Positions 1-4,509 of a DNA stretch of 5,339 nucleotides are shown in pieces. The notes under the pieces were generated by a model that was given only the letters and a program-made list of their open reading frames with translations, had not been told where the DNA came from and ran no database searches. The DNA is taken from NCBI GenBank assembly GCA_003157945.1, contig PMFY01000382.1, forward strand, positions 1 through 5,339, given 5' to 3'. Both the position numbers and the translations under genes were made by a program. Position 1 is the first letter of the stretch, and every line of letters starts with the position of its first letter. This DNA comes from Acidimicrobiaceae bacterium. Its GTDB lineage: Bacteria > Actinomycetota > Acidimicrobiia > Acidimicrobiales > RAAP-2.

Positions 1-245
1 GCTACTGGTTGGTGGCGTCTGACGGCGGGGTGTTCGCCTTCGGCGACGCCGGCTTCTTCGGCTCGGTGCCGGCGCAGGGGATCCGGGCGTCCGCGCCCCT
101 GATCTCGATCGAACCGACCCCGACGGGCGACGGGTACTGGATCATCGGCTCGGACGGCTCCGTCTTCTCCTACGGCGACGCGCAGTTTCCGGGGTCACTG
201 GTCCACGAGCACCTGGCGGCGCCCGTCACCGGGGCGTCCTGGTGA
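1..245 (+). CDS. C-terminal end of a secreted YW/SDG/GDA repeat protein (5' end outside window)
   Basis: The frame is open from the left edge (first whole codon at position 3) and ends at TGA 243-245, so only the last 80 residues are present. They form two copies of a 44-residue unit: YWLVASDGGVFAFGDAGFFG and, starting at base 135, YWIIGSDGSVFSYGDAQFPG. These are joined by a linker ending in PTPTGDG. Such glycine- and aromatic-rich repeats occur in tandem at the C-termini of secreted actinobacterial proteins, often attached to a hydrolase or peptidase domain, and probably fold as beta-propeller-like blades; that fold is inferred. The catalytic or binding part, signal peptide and start are outside the window, so no enzyme activity can be assigned. 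The last unit breaks off at GASW, a natural-looking end of the array. A TTG at position 9 is not the real start, because the repeat already begins before it. Confidence 0.8.
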   Translation, partial: YWLVASDGGVFAFGDAGFFGSVPAQGIRASAPLISIEPTPTGDGYWIIGSDGSVFSYGDAQFPGSLVHEHLAAPVTGASW

Positions 246-248
246 CGT

Positions 249-309
249 CCCTGCCTGCTCCGAACTGACGCGGGCCCGGTCACTCCGGCAGGGGCACCCC
301 GGCCCGGGG
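249..309. terminator. Convergent intergenic region with two weak stem-loops
   Basis: This lies between the stop codons of the repeat-protein gene and the channel gene, which face each other. A 7-bp inverted repeat pairs CCCTGCC (249-255) with GGCAGGG (287-293) across a 31-nt loop. A compact hairpin, CCCCG-GCC-CGGGG, sits at 297-309, about 12 nt beyond the channel gene's stop. Neither has a T tract, so this is not a standard intrinsic terminator. GC-rich hairpins without T tracts are common after actinobacterial genes but also arise by chance at this base composition. Confidence 0.25.
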
Positions 310-320
310 CCCCGGCGCGG

Positions 321-923
321 TCAGCGTTCCCGACGGGACCGGACGACGCGCTCGAGGGGTCGGGAGGCGAGCAGCAGGAGGAGGGCCCAGAGCCCGATCC
401 CCGGCAGGGCGATGACCACCACGAGGATGACGGCCATGGTCACCGTCAGGATCACCGCCGCGATCATGTCCGCCTCACCGCGGTGCTCCTCCGCGGTGAG
501 CTCGGGGCGGCGCACGATCGATAGCTGCTGCAGCAGCACACCCACGGAGGTGATGAGCATCGTGCCGACGTAGAGCGCGTGCACCCCCACGCCGCCCTTG
601 GTGGCCGCACTCAGGAGCTCGGTGGGGAAGGGCAGGAAGACGATGCTCAGGATCCAGACGAACATGCCGGTGATCAGTAGCCGGTCGTACCCGGTGACCC
701 GCTCGAGCGCCTGGTGCTGGCCCCACCAGAAACTCCCGATGACGGCGAAGCTGAGCCCGAAGGCCAGGAACTGTGCGCCGTGGTGATGGACGAACGGGCC
801 CAGTTCCCCGGGTCCGATGGCGCTGGCCGAATCGACCAGGGGAAGGATCAGGAGGGTGATGGCGATGGCCACCACCGCGTCACTGAAGTTCTCCAGACGC
901 CGGAACCCGTGCTCTGTTCCCAT
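321..923 (-). CDS. TMEM175/DUF1211 family potassium channel subunit
   Basis: The product is a 200-residue integral membrane protein of the bacterial TMEM175 family (DUF1211). Known members form tetrameric potassium-selective leak channels with one six-helix unit per chain. The family signature R-x-x-x-F-S-D at the start of helix 1 is present (R9-L-E-N-F13-S14-D15), followed by AVVAIAITLLIL; in this family the pore is lined by helix 1 and gated by its hydrophobic residues. Hydrophobic segments are visible at about 13-30, 51-67 (ending WWGQHQAL), 83-101, 113-133, 152-171 and a short one at 174-187, and the tail is Arg-rich. I chose ATG 923 over TTG 929 because an AAGAG (930-934 on the minus strand) stands 6 nt before the ATG and none is properly spaced from the TTG. 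It is divergent from the stress-protein gene and seems to be a single-gene unit. Ion selectivity is inferred from the family only. Confidence 0.85.
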   Translation of the reverse strand: MGTEHGFRRLENFSDAVVAIAITLLILPLVDSASAIGPGELGPFVHHHGAQFLAFGLSFAVIGSFWWGQHQALERVTGYDRLLITGMFVWILSIVFLPFPTELLSAATKGGVGVHALYVGTMLITSVGVLLQQLSIVRRPELTAEEHRGEADMIAAVILTVTMAVILVVVIALPGIGLWALLLLLASRPLERVVRSRRER

Positions 924-942
924 GGGCAACTCTTGCAGATCG

Positions 943-968
943 CCAGCCGGCCGCGGGCGGCCGGCTGG
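943..968. promoter_or_regulatory. Perfect 11-bp-stem inverted repeat upstream of the channel gene
   Basis: CCAGCCGGCCG (943-953) is exactly complementary to CGGCCGGCTGG (958-968), leaving the four-base loop CGGG. It lies 19 nt upstream of the channel ATG, ahead of its presumed ribosome-binding site. If the transcript starts further upstream it would form a stable hairpin in the 5' leader; otherwise the palindrome could be a protein-binding site shared by the two divergent genes. No riboswitch consensus is recognised. Confidence 0.5.
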
Positions 969-1059
969 GCACCGGTGATCGCCGACCGTGCCATCCGCCC
1001 GGACGGGTCCGTCGTCGCCGGCGCCCGGGTGCGGTCACCATCTGCCGGCGGGGCCTCGG

Positions 1060-1095
1060 CACCTCCGGATGTCGGGCGACGGGACGCCGGAGGTG
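1060..1095. repeat. 9-bp inverted repeat with 18-nt loop in the divergent control region
   Basis: CACCTCCGG (1060-1068) pairs perfectly with CCGGAGGTG (1087-1095). The loop contains a smaller inverted repeat, GTCG-GG-CGAC (1071-1080). The right arm ends immediately before the 22-bp repeat at 1096. Its role is unknown. The rest of 930-1229 shows no credible gene: a short open frame from ATG 1069 exists but resembles nothing beyond the repeated segment. Confidence 0.35.
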
Positions 1096-1117
1096 GCCCG
1101 GTCGGGTGCCGGCCTCG
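1096..1117 (+). repeat. 22-bp direct repeat, upstream copy (partner at 1347-1368)
   Basis: These 22 bases are identical to 1347-1368 inside the universal stress gene, where they encode Ala40 to Leu46 (ARSGAGL). Extended leftward, 26 of 28 bases match (1090-1117 against 1341-1368). Read in frame from ATG 1069, the upstream copy also gives the peptide EVARSGAGL. It may be a remnant of a second stress-protein gene or a short duplication. Confidence 0.6.
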
Positions 1118-1133
1118 GGACCAACGCCCCTAC
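1114..1133. promoter_or_regulatory. DevR/DosR-like dormancy box candidate upstream of the stress gene
   Basis: The core GGGACCAACGCCCC (1117-1130) resembles the DosR regulon operator; against the 20-base consensus TTSGGGACTWWAGTCCCSAA I count 14 matches, including all of GGGAC, the conserved G and the CCC arm. In mycobacteria, universal stress genes are prominent members of this hypoxia regulon. A -10-like CAAGAT (1154-1159) would place transcription start near 1166, putting the box centre at about -42.5, the usual position for an activating DevR site. The -10 has C in place of the first T, and no regulator gene is in view, so this is a candidate only. Confidence 0.4.
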
Positions 1134-1229
1134 CGGACCACCGAACGACGGGCCAAGATCGGACCCGAAGCCACCTGATCGATGCGCCGCACCCGGCGAC
1201 GACGTACGAGCGGAAGAGGTACAGCCAGG

Positions 1230-1667
1230 ATGTCAGCGGAACCAGCAGACGGAGCAGGTCGTGCCCCCGGCACCCCGACGATCGTCGTCGGCATCGACGG
1301 CTCACCGGGAGCGGACAAGGCGCTGGCGTGGGCGGCAGCCGAGGCCGCCCGGTCGGGTGCCGGCCTCGAGATCCACACGGCCTACGAACCGAGCTACGAG
1401 TTCATCACGCACGACGAGGTCGAACGGACCCTGGGTCGCCAGGTGGAGGCGGCGAGGGCTCGCGTCGGAGAGGAGTTCCCCGGGGTGGTCGTCACCACCC
1501 GGACCCACGAGGAGTCGCCCGCCCGAGTGCTCATCGAGGCGAGCGACGGCGCCGACCTGCTGGTAGTCGGCTCCCGCGGGCTCGGGGGTTTCACGGGTCT
1601 GCTGTTGGGCTCCGTGAGCCATCAGTGCTCGTTGCACGCGCACTGCCCGGTCGTGATCGTCCGCTGA
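1230..1667 (+). CDS. Single-domain universal stress protein (UspA family)
   Basis: The product is a 145-residue cytoplasmic protein of one Usp domain. After a 15-residue flexible N-terminus comes the first strand with the conserved Asp (IVVGIDGS, D23). The ATP-binding signature G-2X-G-9X-G-(S/T) is complete near the C-terminus: G114-S-R-G117, nine residues, G127-S128. The domain closes with SVSHQCSLHAHCPVVIVR, the usual final helix and strand. ATP-binding Usp proteins act as stress or dormancy regulators, normally as dimers; the partner is unknown. I chose ATG 1230 because AGAGG (1215-1219) stands 10 nt upstream and because the 16 extra residues from the next in-frame start at 1182 are Arg-rich and unlike the family. 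The gene is divergent from the channel gene. Regulation may involve the DevR/DosR-like box at 1114-1133. Cys133 and Cys139 near the C-terminus are worth noting but are not family signatures. Confidence 0.93.
   Translation: MSAEPADGAGRAPGTPTIVVGIDGSPGADKALAWAAAEAARSGAGLEIHTAYEPSYEFITHDEVERTLGRQVEAARARVGEEFPGVVVTTRTHEESPARVLIEASDGADLLVVGSRGLGGFTGLLLGSVSHQCSLHAHCPVVIVR
1347..1368 (+). repeat. 22-bp direct repeat, copy inside the universal stress gene
   Basis: This is the second copy of the repeat at 1096-1117, 251 bp away and identical over 22 bases. It falls in the helix after the first beta strand of the stress protein, a conserved stretch in which small and Arg residues are common. This is therefore the functional copy. 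Confidence 0.6.
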
Positions 1668-1781
1668 GCCGGGTGTCGGGTGTGGCCCGTGCGGTCGGTG
1701 CCTCGTGGCCTTGTCCGCCCCGGGGTCGGCATGCGTCCTGACCTGGCCCCGCGGGGGCGTACCGATGACCGGAAATGGGCG

Positions 1782-1997
1782 GTGAAGCCGACGGGAGGTC
1801 AGGACATCGATGCGCGGTACCGGACCCGCAAGGGCCGCGTCGACCGGGTCGACCGGGTCGACGTTCCGAAACTGGGCTTCGCCACGGTGGACGGGGCGGG
1901 GGGGCCGGATGGCGAATCGATCGCCGACGCCGTATCGGCGCCCACCGGCGCGGTCCTGGTCGTCGGTGAAGTCCTGGACGTGCTCACCGCGACGTGA
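1782..1997 (+). pseudogene. N-terminal remnant of a GyrI-like effector-binding protein
   Basis: This frame reads about 71 residues, and the segment DIDARYRTRKGRVDRVDRVDVPKL plus GFATVDGAGGPDGESIADAV closely follows my memory of the N-terminus of stand-alone GyrI-like small-molecule-binding proteins: a basic or aromatic first stretch, then VDVP-x-L-x-F, VDG-x-G-x-P and an A-V motif. Intact members are roughly 200 residues. Here the match fades after ADAV and the frame stops 15 bp before the convergent esterase's stop codon, so the C-terminal two thirds, including the rest of the binding cavity, is absent. The start is uncertain: GTG 1782 fits the family length and has GGAAA 6 nt upstream, while ATG 1731 and GTG 1680 lie upstream in frame. 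The frame contains a 9-bp tandem expansion (1839-1862). Most likely it is a truncated, non-functional gene; an expressed short protein cannot be excluded. Confidence 0.55.
1839..1862 (+). repeat. In-frame 9-bp tandem repeat (GTCGACCGG, 2.7 copies)
   Basis: GTCGACCGG occurs at 1839-1847 and 1848-1856, followed by GTCGAC at 1857-1862. It encodes the repeating tripeptide V-D-R within RVDRVDRVDVP, just before the conserved VDVP of the GyrI-like remnant. Each unit carries the palindrome GTCGAC. Replication slippage is the simplest origin, and it preserves the frame. Confidence 0.85.
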
Positions 1998-2012
1998 GCG
2001 CCCTCCGCCGAC

Positions 2013-3029
2013 TTACCGCGGGTGGTTCTGGAAGAACGTCCACATGAGCTGGTCGGCGGAGATGGAGAACGTCGTCTTCCCCACGGTCGACGCGATCTCC
2101 GGCATGGCCTGGCTACCGGCCCAGATGTGGCCGGCACCGTTTTCGCGGTAGAGCACGACCGCGGCATCGTGCGGACAGTGGTAGGCGATCATCGTCACGT
2201 CGGTCGTCGCCCGGGTGATCTCCGGTGTCTTCGCACAGCCGTTCCGGGCGGCCCACCGGGCGGCCTCGACCGGGACGGGCAGGTCGTTCTGCTCGATGCC
2301 CTGGTTGGATTTCGCGGTCAGGTCGGACCCGATGGTCCCCTTCCCGTCGGTGGCCGGCAGGTTCTTGGCCGCCGGTCCGATCCCACCCTTGTACGGCACG
2401 AACGGATCCGCCGTGCCGTGGAAGGCGATCACCGGGACGCGCTGGGACGGATGGCATCCGGCGTCGGCCTCGATACCGGCGACCGTGGCCACCGCAGCGA
2501 TCGTCCGGGCGTCGCTGCAGGCGAGCGCGGACGCCATGAACGCGCCGTTCGAGTACCCGGCCACGAAGATCCGGTGCCGGTCGACACACAGCGTGTTGGT
2601 GACGTGGCCGATCAGGGCGATGAGGAACCGCTGGTCCGCACTGTGCGGACTGGTGGTCCAGTGCTGCACCGCTTCGTCCACCTGGGGTGTCACGGTCAGG
2701 AACCCGTGGGTGGCACCGTAGTCACCGAGCTTCGAGACCACGGCCTGGATGTCCGCCGTCTCGCTGTAGCCGTGGAGGTCGACGACGAGCGGCAACGGCT
2801 GCCGGGGATGCTGGTCGGTGGTGCCTTCGACGAGATAGCTCCCGGTGTCCCCGGCGGCCGAGTAGTCGACCGTGGTCCCGCTGGGCGGCGCGACGGTGCC
2901 CGATCCGCAGCCCGCCGACGGCTGTTGCGGCACGGCGGCGCCGGCCGGGGGCGCACCGGTCACCAGGAGTGGCCAGGCCACTGCCGACACCATCAGTGAG
3001 AGCGTGAGCAGTCCCCGTCTGACGTGCAT
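2013..3029 (-). CDS. Secreted PHB-depolymerase/feruloyl-esterase-type alpha/beta hydrolase
   Basis: The product is 338 residues and looks like an extracellular esterase of the polyhydroxybutyrate depolymerase/feruloyl esterase (COG3509-like) group. Residues 1-31 form a signal peptide with a hydrophobic core and a probable AGA|AV cleavage site; R4-R5-G-L-L loosely resembles a Tat motif. The fold landmarks are in order: oxyanion strand VVDLHGY (84-88), W124 region, nucleophile elbow G158-Y-S160-N-G, acid in HGTADPFVPY (D208) and catalytic histidine in GAGHIW (H301). Six cysteines (41, 148, 171, 192, 265, 285) suggest disulfides, as expected outside the cell. Ser160, Asp208 and His301 are the inferred triad. 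No substrate-binding domain is attached, so the substrate could be short polyesters, feruloylated sugars or other esters. ATG 3029 has no ribosome-binding site but a TATAGT 6 nt upstream, indicating a leaderless message. The gene converges on the GyrI-like remnant with only 15 bp between stops. Confidence 0.88.
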   Translation of the reverse strand: MHVRRGLLTLSLMVSAVAWPLLVTGAPPAGAAVPQQPSAGCGSGTVAPPSGTTVDYSAAGDTGSYLVEGTTDQHPRQPLPLVVDLHGYSETADIQAVVSKLGDYGATHGFLTVTPQVDEAVQHWTTSPHSADQRFLIALIGHVTNTLCVDRHRIFVAGYSNGAFMASALACSDARTIAAVATVAGIEADAGCHPSQRVPVIAFHGTADPFVPYKGGIGPAAKNLPATDGKGTIGSDLTAKSNQGIEQNDLPVPVEAARWAARNGCAKTPEITRATTDVTMIAYHCPHDAAVVLYRENGAGHIWAGSQAMPEIASTVGKTTFSISADQLMWTFFQNHPR

Positions 3030-3035
3030 GGCGGC

Positions 3036-3041
3036 ACTATA
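3036..3041 (-). promoter_or_regulatory. -10 element for leaderless transcription of the esterase
   Basis: On the minus strand TATAGT is followed by GCCGCC and then ATG 3029. A hexamer spanning -12 to -7 places transcription start on the A of the ATG. There is no purine-rich Shine-Dalgarno sequence in the six bases between, and no clear -35 hexamer at 16-19 bp spacing. Confidence 0.65.
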
Positions 3042-3085
3042 GGTCCCGGGCCCTGCGGGCGACGTGGTCGTTGCCGCGGGGCACC

Positions 3086-3136
3086 GTCCGCCGGGCCGGC
3101 GGGACGGACCCGAGGATCACCCGTCGTCACCGACGG
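3086..3136 (-). terminator. Stem-loops downstream of the split-barrel gene
   Basis: Downstream of the TAG at 3152-3154 on the minus strand is a perfect hairpin, CCGTCG-TCAC-CGACGG (3121-3136). Further on is a GC-rich imperfect hairpin at 3086-3105 (GTCCGCCGG against CCGGCGGGAC, one bulged base). Neither has a following T run. They fill most of the 122-bp gap before the esterase start and probably separate the two transcription units. Confidence 0.4.
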
Positions 3137-3151
3137 ACTCGTGGAGTTCGG

Positions 3152-3619
3152 CTAGTCGCGTTCGACCCGTCGCAGTCCGCCGGTGGGCGTCCACGACTCG
3201 ATGACGAGCCGGCTGGCCGTGGCATCGAGACCCGTGACGACGACCTCGGTGATGTCGGCCGTGAACAGGTCGCCGTCCGGTCCCTCGTCCCCGGGCGCCG
3301 TGACCGGCCCGATACGGACGGCACGTCCGGCGACCTTCGCCTCCCCCGGCCAGTCACCCTCCTTGCCCTCCTCGGGATGGAAGGTGGGACCGTGGAGTGC
3401 GAACCGGGGGTCGCGCGCGAGGTCCGCACCTTTGCGAGCGCCGGTCATCGACCCGAAGCGGAGGTCGCCGTCGACGAACTCGCACTCGATCCCGGAGATC
3501 CGTGGGGCGCCGTCCGCACGCAACGTCGCGATCGTCTTGTGCCGACCGGCGTCCAGCAGCTCCCGGGCCCGCGCCGCGAACTCCGGCGCCGCCTGCTCGA
3601 TCATGCTCCACGACGGCAC
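3152..3619 (-). CDS. Pyridoxamine 5'-phosphate oxidase-like split-barrel protein
   Basis: The product is a 155-residue soluble protein of the PNPOx-like split beta-barrel superfamily, whose members bind FMN, F420 or haem. Visible landmarks are the N-terminal PSWSMIEQAAPEFAARARELL helix, then HKTIATLRADGAPRISGIE (27-45), the strand DGDLRFGSMTGARKGADL (50-67) and DPRFALHGP (70-78). These follow the usual order of strand, cofactor-contacting Arg/Lys loop and 'DPR' turn. The C-terminal half carries the barrel strand KVAGRAVRI (95-103) and a closing strand WTPTGGLRRVERD. The cofactor cannot be decided from sequence, and the substrate is unknown. I chose GTG 3619 because family members begin with a P-S-W-type segment and because TATGCT lies exactly 6 nt upstream; the frame stays open far upstream, but that part is antisense to or out of phase with real genes. 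The gene is separated by 77 nt from the NYN-like gene and probably has its own promoter. Confidence 0.85.
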   Translation of the reverse strand: MPSWSMIEQAAPEFAARARELLDAGRHKTIATLRADGAPRISGIECEFVDGDLRFGSMTGARKGADLARDPRFALHGPTFHPEEGKEGDWPGEAKVAGRAVRIGPVTAPGDEGPDGDLFTADITEVVVTGLDATASRLVIESWTPTGGLRRVERD

Positions 3620-3625
3620 CGGGTC

Positions 3626-3631
3626 AGCATA
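3626..3631 (-). promoter_or_regulatory. -10 element for leaderless transcription of the split-barrel gene
   Basis: On the minus strand TATGCT is followed by GACCCG and then GTG 3619. This is the same TANNNT plus 6-nt geometry as at the esterase and the OmdA-type gene. No Shine-Dalgarno sequence is present. The hexamer supports GTG 3619 over ATG 3604 as the start. Confidence 0.55.
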
Positions 3632-3671
3632 TTCGGGGCCGATGGCGGGGGGCAGGGCCGGATCCCACGGT

Positions 3672-3689
3672 CCACCTGGCGGGAGGTGG
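3672..3689 (-). terminator. Hairpin just after the NYN-like gene
   Basis: CCACCT (3672-3677) and AGGTGG (3684-3689) form a perfect 6-bp stem with a 6-nt loop. It lies 7 nt past the TGA of the NYN-like gene on the minus strand and upstream of the split-barrel promoter, a sensible place for a terminator. There is no T tract. Confidence 0.4.
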
Positions 3690-3696
3690 GCGGGCC

Positions 3697-4152
3697 TCAC
3701 CCGTCCAGGAGGTGCAGCAGCCATCCGGGCCGCTCCAGTGTCGCCCCCAGCGCCTCGGCCTGTCGGCACAGGGCCCGATCCGCCGACACCAGTGTCACCG
3801 ACCCGGGGGCGTCCGCCGCGACCTCGAGGAGGGTGTCGTCGCCGCTCCCGGTCGCATGGACGACGGTCACGCCGTCCGTCGTGCCCGCGGCGACGCCCGA
3901 TCGCGCGGCTCCTTCGAGCACGATGACGACGGGCGCTGCGATCCTGCCGTCGTCGACCGCAGCGCGGACCCGATCGACGAAGTTCCGGGCGGCACCCGGC
4001 CGGTCCCGCCACCAGCCGGTCGGCCGGGACCCGATCACGTTCGCCGCGTCGACGAGGAGTACGGCCCCGACGTGAGCGTCCGGCCCGACGGGGCCACCCC
4101 GCCCCGTCAGCGGCCCGTCCGCTCGCGGTGCGAACAGCCCGGCCAGCAGCAC
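3697..4152 (-). CDS. NYN/PIN-like domain protein, putative nuclease
   Basis: The recognisable domain starts at AVLLVDAANVIGSRPTGWWRDRPGAARNFVDRV (residues 30-62 from GTG 4152). It continues with VVIVLEGAARSGV (75-87), VHATGSGDDTLLEVA (98-112) and VTLVSADRALCRQAEALGA (119-137). This arrangement, with acidic residues after successive strands (D35, E80, D105/D106, D125), matches NYN/PIN-like metal-dependent nucleases. Close relatives are widespread, poorly characterised proteins in actinobacteria. RNase activity is therefore inferred, not known. The start is a problem: between GTG 4152 and the first strand there is no ATG, GTG or TTG. GTG 4152 adds about 29 low-complexity residues and overlaps the OmdA-type gene by 46 nt. 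GAGGAGGG lies upstream on the minus strand but 12 nt away. A CTG at 4110, overlapping the upstream stop as CTGA, would give a 137-residue protein of more typical length. Expression is probably coupled to the upstream gene. Confidence 0.75.
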   Translation of the reverse strand: MLLAGLFAPRADGPLTGRGGPVGPDAHVGAVLLVDAANVIGSRPTGWWRDRPGAARNFVDRVRAAVDDGRIAAPVVIVLEGAARSGVAAGTTDGVTVVHATGSGDDTLLEVAADAPGSVTLVSADRALCRQAEALGATLERPGWLLHLLDG

Positions 4153-4373
4153 GGGCGACGCATGCCCTCCTCGAGCTCCTCCTGGGTACGACGGATCCGC
4201 CGCTCCCGGGTCGTCGGCTGCTTGGCGTCCTGGACCCAGCAGACGAACTCGTTGCGGGCCAGGGGCGTGATGTCCTTCCACGCCTCGAGCGCCGTCGTAT
4301 TGGCGAGGAGTGCCGTCCGCAGGTCGGCGGGAAGCCGGTGCACCACCCCACCGGGGACTCGTGGGCCGCTCAT
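4107..4373 (-). CDS. Small YdeI/OmpD-associated (OmdA) family protein with Cys-rich tail
   Basis: The product is 88 residues. It contains the OmdA domain from HRLPADLRTALLANTTALEAW (12-32) through ITPLARNEFVCWVQDAKQP (35-53) to TTRERRIRRTQEELEEG (54-70), the helical module first associated with bacteriocin protection (YdeI/OmpD-associated). Its biochemical role is unknown. The tail RRPCCWPGCSHR (72-83) carries C75, C76, C80 and H82, which could bind a metal ion; that is inference. ATG 4373 is supported by TACCGT 6 nt upstream with no Shine-Dalgarno sequence, and longer frames upstream add residues unlike the family. The last 46 nt overlap the NYN-like gene when that gene is started at GTG 4152, so the two are probably co-transcribed, with this gene first. 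The gene is divergent from the acidic DUF2510-like gene. Confidence 0.82.
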   Translation of the reverse strand: MSGPRVPGGVVHRLPADLRTALLANTTALEAWKDITPLARNEFVCWVQDAKQPTTRERRIRRTQEELEEGMRRPCCWPGCSHRERTGR

Positions 4374-4379
4374 GGGGCC

Positions 4380-4385
4380 ACGGTA
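4380..4385 (-). promoter_or_regulatory. -10 element for leaderless transcription of the OmdA-type gene
   Basis: On the minus strand TACCGT is followed by GGCCCC and then ATG 4373, which puts transcription start on the ATG. This is the third minus-strand gene here with TANNNT at exactly this distance. No -35 resembling TTGACA is seen. Confidence 0.5.
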
Positions 4386-4417
4386 GCGGGTCGCCAGCGG
4401 GTCGGTAGGGGTTCGGT

Positions 4418-4436
4418 GGTGGTCCACCGGTGGTCC
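4418..4436. repeat. Direct repeat and palindrome between divergent genes (possible operator)
   Basis: GGTGGTCC occurs at 4418-4425 and 4429-4436, an 11-bp period of about one helical turn. The centre forms the palindrome CCACCGGTGG (4424-4433). It lies 33-51 bp upstream of the -10 hexamer of the OmdA-type gene and about 75-90 bp upstream of that of the acidic-protein gene, so a regulator bound here could act on both. No specific regulator family is recognised. Confidence 0.4.
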
Positions 4437-4509
4437 GACCGCCCCGATACCCGCAGGCGCGCCTCCTCGGAGCCCGAACGTGGTCGAAGGACTTCGGAGC
4501 GCTTTCCCG

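Noticed and set aside
304..315. Palindrome CCGGGGCCCCGG as a terminator
   Set aside because: A loopless palindrome cannot form a normal RNA hairpin, and such GC palindromes are common at this composition.
988..1566. 192-codon plus-strand frame across the stress-gene region
   Set aside because: Most of it is an out-of-frame reading of the Usp gene. Only the ARSGAGL-like stretch near 1096 is meaningful, and it is reported as a repeat.
2907..2912. Cys41 of the esterase as a lipoprotein attachment site
   Set aside because: The residues before it are S-A-G, not a lipobox with Leu/Val/Ile at -3, and the Cys is well past the hydrophobic core of the signal peptide.
2022..2999. Long plus-strand open frame of 325 codons
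   Set aside because: It is antisense to the esterase, has an Arg/Gly/Pro-rich composition typical of a GC-rich shadow frame, and matches no known fold.
3030..3053. DosR-like box overlapping the esterase promoter (GGGACCTATAGTGCC)
   Set aside because: The right arm is shifted by one base and lacks CCC, and the match is largely explained by the -10 hexamer.
3620..4351. N-terminal extension of the split-barrel frame to 399 residues
   Set aside because: The added sequence is Arg-rich and lies out of phase with the NYN-like and OmdA-type genes, while the family begins at the P-S-W segment after GTG 3619.
3071..4386. Several long plus-strand open frames across the split-barrel and NYN-like genes
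   Set aside because: They are antisense shadows with low-complexity Arg/Pro/Ser-rich translations. The minus-strand genes here carry clear family motifs.
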